NCBI GenBank assembly: GCA_029948255.1
Contig: JALIZF010001869.1
Location: 372,001-436,000 of the forward strand
Length of the DNA stretch: 64,000 nt
Source of the DNA: Telmatactis stephensoni
Lineage: Eukaryota; Cnidaria; Anthozoa; Actiniaria; Isophelliidae
Direction of reading: 5' to 3'
In this document: in pieces, positions 1 to 9,571 of the stretch
Position numbering within the stretch: the stretch's first letter is position 1
How the letters are laid out: every line of letters begins with the position of its first letter
Notes under the pieces: model-generated
Seen by the model: the letters and a program-made list of their open reading frames with translations, nothing else
Told to the model about the DNA's origin: nothing
Database searches by the model: none
Made by a program: the position numbers and the translations under genes

Positions 1-214
1 ATCTTGGAGATTAAAATGGATTGAAATTATTTTTATACTGCCAGTTTTTAAGCCCTGCCAAGCATGCTAGCCTTAACCCTAGTCATTATCTGTTTGTTAT
101 GTTTTATCTGTTGCAATAAATTTTCCTGATTTTTGATGTCATTTTTAATAGTACAAGATTAAATTTTCACATGTTTTCATTATATATTTTAATTCAAGTA
201 ATGTGCTATTGCAG

Positions 215-298
215 GTTCTTGTAGAACATGACCGCAGTGCAATGACTGGTACCATGGTCCATGCGTTAAAATCACAAAGAAAAGGGCACAGAAAATGA
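215..298 (+). CDS. possible last exon of a gene entering from the left
   Basis: An AT-rich tract ending in TATTGCAG is followed by 27 open codons and a TGA at 296-298. The peptide is basic at its end (SQRKGHRK) and has no family signature I recognise. It is a candidate terminal exon of a gene that starts before the window. It could also be chance, because the rest of that gene cannot be seen. Confidence 0.3.
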   Translation, partial: VLVEHDRSAMTGTMVHALKSQRKGHRK

Positions 299-438
299 AA
301 GAATTTATTTGCTTTCTATGCAAAGACGTTTAGATTAAAGCTTGTTTAAATATCTATTTGTTTTCATTTTGTTCACTTTTCCTTCTCTCCCCTGGGGTGG
401 GGATGGATTTTGTAATTTTCTACTTGCCCTACACCCAG

Positions 439-510
439 GGAGCCCGTGAAAAGGCAGTGAATGCACAGGAAGAAGTAAATAAACAAAGCAAATACTTTCG
501 ATTTCGACAG
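439..510 (+). CDS. candidate 72-bp internal exon, unknown
   Basis: A CCCAG acceptor-like site precedes 24 open codons of charged, helix-like composition (start GAREKAVNAQ, end KYFRFRQ), followed by CAG|GTTTGTT as a donor-like site. It could belong to the gene entering from the left or be a 5' exon of zinc-finger gene A. Joining it to the next acceptor (GTCTTAG at about 811) gives a stop within four codons, so it would be non-coding or alternative if it belongs to gene A. No family recognised. Confidence 0.25.
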
Positions 511-830
511 GTTTGTTCTTTGTTCATTTACACCTCCCTGGTTCATATTTGTGCATTTCTTGCCTTTTCACGAGCTGTTATCAAACTGAAAAGAATATAT
601 TACATGCAGTCGAGGCTGTGGTTGACCAAGATGTAACTGCATGTAAAATGGTCTATTCTTGGAACATGTTGGAAGGCAGCTTAGAATGGAACACAAAGTT
701 TATTTGCAAGTTCAGTCAACTAGACTTGAATAATATACCATCTCATGATAGAATAGAATATTGGCTCTCTGAAAACCAGTATTTTATAAACATTTGTTTT
801 CTTTGTCTTAGGTGGTTCATTGAATGCAAT

Positions 831-1978
831 ATGAACACTTATAACACTGTTGCCATAGAAACTGACATCAGTGGTGTTGACAACAATGAAGAATTGACTG
901 CTCTTTTTGCTAGAGCATGGAAGCTTTGTCAGGCTGATAAAACTTCTAAAGCATGCAGTGGATATACATCTTCAGATACTCAGTATTCACTGTCAGATGC
1001 AACAGATTGCATACAAGATGCAGAAATTGTATTTGCCAAGCCTGCAGCATTGCCCAAAATAGATTTTAATGCATTTTTTGAAAGTGTAGAAGCTGTTTGT
1101 ACAGAAATCAATCAAGAAAATGAAGCTGAAAAAGAGAAAGATGGATGAAAATCAAACACATGAAGAAAAGAATGTAACTGGCATTAGTAAGGAAAGCATT
1201 GTAGACCAAGACTGTGAAGCAGAGAAGGAAAACCAAATGACTGAGTATATGGGAGATAATGATACTAAGTCCTTTGCCCACAAAAGATAACCAAAGTAGA
1301 GACCATGAGGCTATGGAGTTAGAAGAAGAAGTTTCTGAGACTATTAGGGAAGAGATTTCAGGCTTTGAAAATGGGAACTGTGAAGTAAGTATGCAGCAAG
1401 GACCAATGGCTTACCAAGGAAATGCTTCAAGTGAAGAGCCAGCTGAGGAATTCGAAGAAATTAGTGAAGAACAACTCACTTGCTCTTTTTGTTACAAAGT
1501 TTGTCAGAATGCCTCAGCTTTTGAAAGTCACGTTAGAACTCATACAAAAGAGAAACCATTTAAGTGTCAACATTGCGAAAAGCCATATACAACAGCTGCT
1601 TGTCTTGCTGTACACACCAAGAGGTGTTGTACCAAAAAGCCTTTTAAGTGCTGCTATTGCCATAAGGGATTTGACAGCAGTGCTGATTTTTCTGAACATG
1701 AAAAGGAGCATACTGCGGGAAGACCATATAACTGTGAAGTTTGTGCAAGAGCATTTGTTAGGAAGACTTTACTTATAAACCACATGCTAATACACACGGG
1801 AGAACGAACTCATAAATGTAATATATGTGGGAAGAGCTTTGCAAGAAAACGCACACTGGAAGTACACATAAAAAGACACACTGCTGGAAAAACTCATAAA
1901 TGTCAGTATTGTGAGAAAACATTTCGCTTTAAATATGCTTTAAAAAAGCATTTTCATGAACATGATGTTTTATTTTGA
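831..1978 (+). CDS. C2H2 zinc-finger protein, gene A (frame broken twice)
   Basis: Probable DNA-binding nuclear protein. The start ATG at 831 is chosen because the next 30 codons match the start of gene B at 25316 (both read YNTVAIETDI after the first two or three residues) and similarity stops just upstream, after a splice-acceptor-like GTCTTAG. The N-terminal part runs in one frame to a TGA at 1146-1148. An acidic segment continues in the next frame (about 1141-1290), and the finger region lies in a third frame (1259-1978). Six C2H2 fingers follow: CSFC, CQHC (second ligand pair H..C, atypical), CCYC, CEVC, CNIC and CQYC, with TGEK-like linkers degraded to THTKEKP, HTAGRP and HTGERT. Both frame changes equal one extra base. 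Either the gene is decaying or the assembly carries single-base insertions. Family confident; integrity uncertain. Confidence 0.7.
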
Positions 1979-2165
1979 GGTAGGCAATAGACCCCATTGT
2001 CTTGCCTCAGTGTTTTTTATTGGAATCCTCTTTGGAAATATGATTCTTTCTTCCATGTCTTGATTAATATTAGCATTCTGAACAATGAATCATATTTCTA
2101 AACATGTATGTCAAACATTGACTGAATTCATAATGACCATTGCTGATTTAAACATAGTTTAAAAA

Positions 2166-2340
2166 TTGATGATAAAAATCTGTGATAAAATATTTGAAAT
2201 CATTGCGACGTTTCGACGTTACCTGAACGTCATTATCAAGTGAATAAAAAATGAAAATTTATTCACTTGATAATGACATTCAGGTAACGTCGAAACGTCA
2301 TAATGATTTCAAATATTTTATCACAGATTTTTATCGTCAA
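2166..2340. repeat. inverted repeat, about 83-bp arms
   Basis: Two arms of about 83 bp (2166-2248 and 2258-2340) are near-perfect reverse complements around a 9-base AT-rich spacer; the visible differences are GC/TA-type transitions. The arms carry ACGTCGAAACGTC. This looks like a foldback or MITE-type element. No coding. Confidence 0.8.
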
Positions 2341-2815
2341 ACGTTTTACTAAATCATTATTTATTAGTTTAAAAATTATTTTTTGTTTAAGTAAAAATCT
2401 TGACAAGATGGGAGAATTCAAAATTTTGACAATGCACCAAAACGAGACTGAGGCCTTCAGTACTATGTATAAATAAAAAGTGATGATTGAAGCTCTCTTG
2501 GAAAAATTTTGATGACGTTCTTTATCAGATAGCATTGTTATTTTTTTTAGTGCTCTTGCTTTCTCTGTCTGAAAAAAATATGAGTATATTGTCCATTGTG
2601 GCAATCAAATAAGGTCTATCTATAACTGTCAAAAGGTGAACCAGAGATAATGAACTGTTAAAAAGATGTATGAATGGAACCACATTTGAGAGAGCGTTCT
2701 TCTTAGCATAAGAAATCTAATTCCAGTAGAGCTTTTTACATTACTTTTATTTAGATACATTTTTGACCTACTCTTCTTACAAACGTTCTTGATTTTAGCA
2801 ATAGCGGAGTTCGAT

Positions 2816-2952
2816 ATGGTCATGTTGCTTTTGGGGGGAGTCTTACCTTCCACAGTATCTCCTGCTGATGAACCAGCTATGACAGTCATAGCTGGTTCGT
2901 CAGCAGGAGATACTGTGGAAGGTAAGACTCCCCCCAAAAGCAACATGACCAT
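2816..2952. repeat. almost perfect palindrome, 68-bp arms, 1-base spacer
   Basis: The left arm from ATGGTCATG and the right arm ending CATGACCAT are reverse complements with one mismatch and a single central base at 2884. Both strands therefore encode the same short open frame, which should not be called a gene. A roughly 14-base direct repeat (CATTTTTGACCTAC-like) lies at about 2758-2771 and again across the right end, 2949-2962. Confidence 0.85.
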
Positions 2953-2982
2953 TTTTGACCTACACAGCTCAAAATGATTCAT

Positions 2983-3565
2983 GCCAGGGGCAGGTTCAGA
3001 AGGGGTTCATTGGGTGCCCAGGAACCCCCTTTATCATCCTAAATATAATACAACACAACCTAATAACCTGTATTTATTTATAATTTATAAATGTATTATA
3101 AGTATCGATCAAGTACCTCTGTTCTTCATCTTTTTAAAAATAGTTTAATTCACTGGTGAAAAACAGCTATTTTATGCATTATTTGAAATATGTGGAATAA
3201 GTCTTGTTGTCATGACAATTGCATGTATGCAGGGGTCAACCACGAACCACCCCCTCCCCCAAAACGGGTCCATCAAAACGTGGGTAAAAGGTATATCGTC
3301 ATAACTTCTCTTTCAAAAAGAGTTTTTGGACCAAATTTTGTATACAGGATAACATCATCATGAAGAGGTTTTTTGTGACATTTCTGACGTAAAACATCGA
3401 TATTATGACGTCATTGCATTATGACAAAAACTTTTTCTAGCAACAAGTTTTATTTGAATGTACTAAGAACATATTTCGAAGCTTTCATGAGTGTTTGAGT
3501 CACCTTTTAGCGAAAAATGGAGCAGGGGACCAGCGATAAACTAGAAGAATCCTAATGTAAGACAG
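2983..3565. other. intergenic, no gene seen
   Basis: AT-rich non-coding sequence with short poly-purine and poly-pyrimidine stretches. I see no open frame, RNA gene or repeat structure I can support. Confidence 0.5.
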
Positions 3566-3900
3566 GTGTTTAATATATAATCATCGATGAATTATCTATT
3601 TTTCTCTGTTTCGAAAAAGTTATATCTTCACATGTGAAGATAACATGTTATTTCACATGTGAAGATAACACTGTTACCATCTCTATGTTGATCGGGAGCT
3701 TCACGGCGACGGCACATTCTAGTTCATCGTTGATTATATATTAAACAGAATATTACATGTGCGCTTAGAGATACTCGAATTTCATCTTCTCGTGTTGATA
3801 ATCTCTCACGAGTTCGCTGCGCTCACTCGTGAAAGATCTCATCAACTCTCGAAGATAAAATTCGCATCTCCGCGCGCCCATGTAATATCCTCTATGTTAT
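3566..3900. repeat. two nested or adjacent hairpin elements
   Basis: An outer palindrome pairs GTTTAATATATAATCATCGATGAA (3567 on) with the TTCATCGTTGATTATATATTAAAC segment (3722-3747) and contains two copies of TTCACATGTGAAGATAACA. A second foldback, 3752-3898, pairs ATTACATGTGCGC with GCGCGCCCATGTAAT, with the arms meeting around TTCGCTGCGCTCACTCGTG. The central motif resembles the loop of the intron palindrome at 10780-10818. Likely MITE-type elements. Confidence 0.6.
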
Positions 3901-3975
3901 TCATCGATGATACTTAGTGTTTGACCTTTAATTTTTATAAGACAAAATCCCACTAATAGTGTTACTCATTTTAAG

Positions 3976-4405
3976 GTACGGTAATACGACCACATGAACA
4001 AAATCACTCAACTTGTCTCGTTGCGAAGCGAGTTGAAGAGCAATGCTAAGCAAATTAAACTTGTCTCGCAACAAAATAGTTTGCTGCAAGTTGAGTGAAT
4101 CCTGCATGCTTTCTGATTGGATTAATCACGGAAGGAAGCCATTTTGCAGTTTGCTGCGAGACAAGTTGATTTTGGGGTGGTAATACTAACGCGCAACATG
4201 GTGAAATTTTGTTGCAAAAGGTTGAGCGACTGTCTACTTGCGGCAACAGACTTTTTCAACTTGTAGCAAACTAGTTTTGTTGCGAGACAAGTTTGTTTTA
4301 GGGTGGAAAAACGCGCAGCATATCGCTCTTCAACTAGTCTTTTCGCAACGATGTTGCGAGACAAGTTGAGTGATTTTGTTGCTAGCTCGTTTTTAGCTAC
4401 CGTAC
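3976..4405. mobile_element. non-autonomous TIR element, about 430 bp
   Basis: The ends are inverted repeats: GTACGGTA at the left and TACCGTAC at the right, with internal inverted copies of AACAAAATCACTCAACTTGTCTCG. The inside is filled with CGAGACAAGTTG-type subrepeats in both orientations. No transposase frame. The internal motif (CAACTTGTCGCGCAACA type) recurs in the 47973-48186 foldback, suggesting related families. Confidence 0.65.
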
Positions 4406-4530
4406 AGTACATTTTAAAGCTCGCGTAACATTCGATTCGATTGGCTTGCATTTTGTCAGTATTTTTCAGTACGCAACCGATTTATTTTGACAATCGGTGG
4501 ACAAGAAGTGTATAGCATTCGCAAGAACTT

Positions 4531-4592
4531 ACAGGCATTACAAAACAGAAAATTCTTCTAATTAGAAGAATTTCCTGTTTTGTAATGCCTGT
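4531..4592. repeat. 62-bp hairpin
   Basis: ACAGGCATTACAAAACAG and its reverse complement flank AAATTCTTCTAATTAGAAGAATTT, giving a 31-bp stem with about one mismatch and no real loop. It ends 14 bases before the decayed zinc-finger fragment. Confidence 0.8.
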
Positions 4593-4605
4593 ATAAAACT
4601 ATCAT

Positions 4606-4938
4606 TTGAGAGAAGAAGATGAAACTGGAATGGATGAATCTGTAAATAGTGATGACTTTGATGATGAAACTATTGACCAAAGTGTACTTGATAATGAAAG
4701 TGATGGAAAAGAGTCAGTGAGCTCTAGTGGAGAACAAAAAGAAGAAATATATGTCCTCAACAAGTTTTGTAAAACACAAGCGGTTTTTAATAAACAAATG
4801 GAAATACATGAAAAAGGTGATAACGCTCGTGATAGCTCATACCAAAGTGATCATCTTAAAGAACACATCAGAAGGCATTCAGCAGATAAACAATACAATT
4901 GTTCTTCCAGTTGCGACAAAATGTTTGTTCAAAAATAA
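4606..4938 (+). pseudogene. decayed zinc-finger relative of genes A and B
   Basis: The acidic stretch (DETGMDESVNSDD, then DDETIDQS) matches the acidic linker of gene B (DQMDEAVKSDD, then ADESVACE). Two degenerate finger units follow: FCKTQAVFNKQMEIHE lacks its first ligand, and the CSSSCDKMF unit is cut by a stop at 4936. The 5' part and most fingers are missing. Similarity ends near 5000, where a dispersed repeat starts. Best read as a partial, dead copy. Confidence 0.65.
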
Positions 4939-4994
4939 GAACTGGAAAGTCACTTGCTAAATGTAAAGCAGGTTTCAGTGAGCATATTCAAGTA

Positions 4995-5215
4995 CACAAG
5001 TTTGGGAACTTTTGAAATTACATGAAAAAGCCGTTAGTGTGAAATGACTGTAGCAATTCACAAAATACGTCATTGACACGTATAAGATTGCAGAATACGT
5101 CTTGGTAACTGTCATATTCGGATTCAGCATGAAAAATCAGTTTAGATTACCGCAGTTATGTTACCAGCTTCTACCCCAAAATGCCTCCAGGTGTCTGATT
5201 TTTCGAAAATGCGCC
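4995..5215 (+). repeat. dispersed repeat, copy 1
   Basis: About 220 bp, from AACTTTTGAAATTACATGA to TTTTTCGAAAATGCGCCTA, is repeated at about 37555-37775 with scattered substitutions and small indels. No coding in either copy. The 3' limit at about 5215 coincides with the start of LINE sequence. Confidence 0.75.
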
Positions 5216-5580
5216 TATAGTCTATACTATTGTCGCCAAGCCACAAACCTACTAATTCAAGATCAGCATTTATCTTTTCTTCGATTATAGAAGTAATTGA
5301 CCCAGAGCAGAACACAACAGTGTCGTCTGCGTACATAAGAATACTACACTGGCAAAAAGCATTGGCTAGATCGTTCACATGAAGGATAAACAAGAGAGGA
5401 CCGAGTATTGAGCCCTGTGGCACGCCATGCAGTAACAATAGGCTCAGAGTCTGACAACACTACTTGAAATTTAACCGCCTGAGGTCTACCGTAAAGGTAG
5501 TTTTCGAACCATTCATGTTCACGATCAACAATTCCCAAGGCAGATAACTTACTAACAATATAAAGCCTTAGGGAAATCAA
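5215..5580 (-). mobile_element. LINE reverse-transcriptase fragment
   Basis: On the minus strand the frame contains GVPQGSILGPLLF and then MYADDTV, the RT palm motifs of non-LTR retrotransposons. The upstream part, ending ENYLYGRPQAV, lies in a second frame and joins through a frameshift near 5430. The fragment is truncated at both ends and adjoins junk in the dispersed repeat. Family (CR1/L2-like or related) not resolved. Confidence 0.85.
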
Positions 5581-5604
5581 TGAATACTGCGCCTGTCAAT
5601 TGAC

Positions 5605-6115
5605 CTTGATTGGCAATCCTTCACAATTTGACATTTTGACATTTGACATTTTTTTATTTGCCATTATAATAATTACAAAAAAGGTAATATTTCTATTTAC
5701 ATTTAAATCATAAATATTTAAGTTTACACACAGAGAAAAAAATATGTGAATGTAAGAAACAAAGGAGAGATTAGAGATAAGAGCGAAAGAACTGAATGGC
5801 GAGGAGATTTAATGAAACCACGAGGCTTATCAAGCTTAAATCTCTTCGTTAACTTTAAACAACAAACGATCTACCATATTATAGCGTTCTGGTATTAAAT
5901 TTGATGAAGAGAAAAACTAGAGTTAATATATTTCCATAAATTGTTGAGCTCATATAATATAATATATCTATCTGTTTATACTTTGTGGTAATATCTAGTA
6001 TTTTTGAATAAGTGAGAGTTTCAATTTTTTCTTAAAAGAAGACAGTGAAGTACAATTTCTAATTTCTTTGTCAAGAGTATTATAGTACTTTGGGCCTTGA
6101 TAAAGAGATAATCTG
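5605..6115 (-). mobile_element. LINE 3' end with short tandem tail
   Basis: Reading the minus strand from about 6115, a frame gives LYQGPKYYNTL and then SLSSFKKKLK with a stop near 6007, the usual C-terminus of CR1/L2-type RT proteins. A roughly 400-bp 3' UTR follows and ends in AAATGTC-like tandem units at 5615-5650. It belongs to a different copy from the RT fragment next to it, since the order along the strand is wrong for a single element. Confidence 0.65.
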
Positions 6116-6344
6116 CAACTGTCCCCCCCCCAAAAAAAAAAAACAACACTGCTTTTGATGCAATGTGCCCGAGAGTCCCCTGATTAGAAACAAACATGGC
6201 AGCCTTACAACTTGTCTGTGAAAAACAGCGAAAGGTCGATCTGCTTGGAAATTAACCGAATTTTGAAAGGATTTTTCATTTAGATTAGTGATTGTTCTGG
6301 CCAGTTTAGAGCTGTATATAGCTAGTAAACAGGGATGAGGTCCA

Positions 6345-6485
6345 AAACCTGGCAACTCCCAGATAATCCTAGCCTCCTACGCAGCCTCCTACGTTTTTAC
6401 TGATCGGTCCAGTAAAATTATTTACTGAATTACTTTACTAGCTTGCGTACGAGGCTAAGATAATCCAGGAGAGTTGTCAGGTATG
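6345..6485. repeat. short foldback element
   Basis: CCTGGCAACTC with ATAATCCTAGCCT at the left is mirrored by AGGCTAAGATAATCC and GAGTTGTCAGG at the right, about 140 bp in all, with an AT-rich centre. Likely MITE. No target duplication recognised. Confidence 0.55.
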
Positions 6486-7757
6486 ACCCAAATATAGAAA
6501 AATATTGGTGTGACAAATTTCTTGGCAAATTTCTTTTCCATTAAATCAAATATCTGATGATTTCACGTTGGCGTGATATAGGTTTATTTCCACAGTTAGT
6601 TTAAGCTCAAACAGATGGTGACAGACAATATTTTCAGATTCTTAAGCTGCTTTCAAAAGTTCAATGACCTTGACCATGAACTTGAAAACCTCACTGCGCT
6701 TGCTGAGTGCTTGTATGCAAAAGTTTAACAAAAAAATTTCAGTTGCTAACTGCTTCGTTTGAAATATGATTATAATTGTTGCGTATAAATTAAGTACTCA
6801 TTAATTAAATTAAGTCGAGACAAACGGGAAACTATTTGGCTCTTGTAGCTGCCTACCTACAGATTTTCAGGAAGCGCCACACAACTGCAACTTTCGAATT
6901 CTTACAAAGTTGATAGTGGAGCCAAGGTTCTGTGCTTGTTCAGTGTAATCACGTCGACAGGATCAAGTCTAAAACGCAAAGCCGCATCCAACGCCATTTC
7001 TTTGCTACGCGATACCATTTGGTGCGCACATGCAACTTTGAGAATTACAAAAAACTGGTAGTTCTATTATCGGACTGTCGGTTTCATTATATATCTAGTA
7101 CGTATGTAATTACAATTTATACCCATTCGAATATTCACTAAAGTCTCATCCACCTATCCATTTACCAAATAAACTATAAATTCCTGTGAAGCTAGTAATC
7201 CTTTGTGTTGATCACGTCAACAAAAAGCCACACTACCGTCTTTTCAAACCACAAGGGATGGATGCTTTTGGATAAAAAGTGAACAAAAGAATTAACGTTA
7301 TGTTGAAAAAAATTATATCTCAAATTTATTTGTCACAGTTTTGGATATCGTATGAGATATCTTTAGTATTGCCGAGAACAAAAGCTAGAACTCATAATTA
7401 GGAATTTGAACAAAAGGAATTTTTTGAGGATAGATTTTCGGCGATTCCATTTGGCGAATTCAACTGGAAACCGCATAATACGTTTAGATCGTATAAATCC
7501 TGTTTTAACATTAACTGTAGTGACAGTGTTGTACGCACAAGTTGGAGATGATGGTTTTGTATTTCTTCTGTAATATTAGAATTGAATAGGTGCAAACGCA
7601 GCTAGGAACATATGCACCATTTCACTGCAGGGTAAACAGCTTTGCATCGAATTGGGCACTATTTGCGTCTGAACGTTCAACGGTATAGCTGTTATTATTA
7701 TCCCACCAAGCAATTATCCAAAGAAATATTATTGTTGTTGCGTGGTTAAGGAAGATA
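6486..7757. other. upstream region of the adhesion GPCR gene
   Basis: Non-coding. It must hold the GPCR promoter, but I see no convincing TATA or initiator. A 100-bp segment at 7425-7525 is a diverged duplicate of intron-1 sequence at 7930-8035. The last 150 bases before the ATG are rich in ATTATT and CAATTATCC. Confidence 0.4.
7425..7525 (+). repeat. diverged direct duplicate flanking GPCR exon 1, left copy
   Basis: The core TTTAGATCGTATAAATCCTG and its left flank (GCGAATTCAACTGGAAACCGC) match 7930-8035 (TTTAAATCGTATAAATCCTG, GTGAATCTAACTGACGTGAAAACCGC) at roughly three quarters identity by eye. The two copies bracket exon 1. Confidence 0.6.
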
Positions 7758-9520
7758 ATGGCTGATCATAGACCAGCTAAAGTCCTTCGTCTTTTGTGCT
7801 TTGGCATTTATTTCTGCTTGTTTTGTAAAGGTAAGTCTATTTCCTTAGTATGATCGTAAAATCAAAACCCGGTTTTGCGACATCGTGCCAGTTTTATTGA
7901 AAATAAGAACTAGAAGTCCTAAAAGCTTGAATCTCCGTAAATTTTGGAGATTTTCATTTCGTGAATCTAACTGACGTGAAAACCGCGTAGTGCGTTTAAA
8001 TCGTATAAATCCTGTTTTTAAATGACGATAACTGACAACTACTTGAGCTCTACATAGCTAGGCTAGCCAATCGGAGGTCATTCTAGATAGCCTGCACCTT
8101 AATTTTAGATTTAATTCATCTTTATTTGAAATGTAAAAGCATAATAATAATACACGGGACTAAATAAAGTATATATGTTTATATGCTAAAGGTATATCAG
8201 CGAGCCTTTCTGAAACAGTCGTTGTGTTCAGATAGTTTCACGAATTTCACACTAACCAGTATTGTACCACCGTAAGCATGATTTGTTAAAACTAGTACTG
8301 AGAGAAAAGAACCATCGCTGAAAAATACGTCTGAATGAAGTTTCACAAAAGTGAATTGAATTTGAAGGAAAATAAATGTTACGAAAAAAACACAGGAATA
8401 TAGGACGGTAGAAAGTTGCTCGGGAATGAAATGTCGTGCATGTTCTTTTTATTTTAATTGATTTTTATGGCAATTTGATACTATACAACTCTCAACAAAC
8501 ACCTATATTCCTTTTTTCCTTTTTTTTTTTCCTTTTTTTTCCTTTTTTTTTTTTCACGGACACACGAAGACATATTGTGTGCCGAGAGTTCAATTTCAAA
8601 ACAAACAAACATACCACAACAAAAAGCTGCCGTTAGCTTTATTTTACAACCAGTTGGTGGCTTTTTGTCCAAAATCTACACTCCATATTCAATTAATGTT
8701 TTTTTAAAAGCTACTGAAAAAATTCAAATCTTTGTGATATTGTACAATCAAAATCTAATTAAACTTTTGATGAATTCCGGGAAAAACAGATAGGCAAGAA
8801 TTTTGATGCAGTTATTTCAAGTTTAACATAAAATGAATATCTTCTAAATGGTTTTACCACTAAACAGCTGTTAGCCCTCTCAATTTACCTCTTACTAATT
8901 GCTTAACGCCTTCCGTCCTTTCATTTTATAAGGAAATAACCGATTTGAACAACAACCTTTTAAATTCAGATTGTCTTGGAGACTCTCGGACTGTCGAATA
9001 TAGTAGGATACGCCGCACACACGCATTGAATTGCTTGTTCTTTTCTTTCTTGGCTGGGGGGGTGGGGAGGGGCTTTTTTATATTTTTGTTTAATGTGCAA
9101 AGCTGTTGTGGTGTGTCATCATATTTACCACAGTATTTGTCATCTCACCAACAAAACTGTTAAATAAGTGGATCTACTCGATTCAGATTCAAAACAATGA
9201 CAGCTATGGTAAAGAAGATGACAACATACCACAAAAGTGCCATCTTAAACTTGTCAAGGGCTTCCTTGTCTACGGAGTGAAAATTTATTTTATGAAATTT
9301 ACTACCTGAAATACAAGACTCCAACATCTGAGGCATCTATGGTTAAAATGACTCATTTTTTACCCCCTGAAAGCTGTGCCATCTGTTGCATGAATGACGT
9401 CATTTCGGTTGCAGAATATCAACGGGGAGGAATTTCCCTGACCAATTTTGACGGCAAATGGCACAATTTTTGAGGGTTTGTAAAATTGTCAAGTCTTACC
9501 CAAGATATCTCAAACTTTGG

Positions 9521-9571
<51 letters not shown>

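Noticed and set aside
2629..2982. Open frames on both strands encoding the same peptide
   Set aside because: Direct consequence of the palindrome at 2816-2952, not coding evidence.
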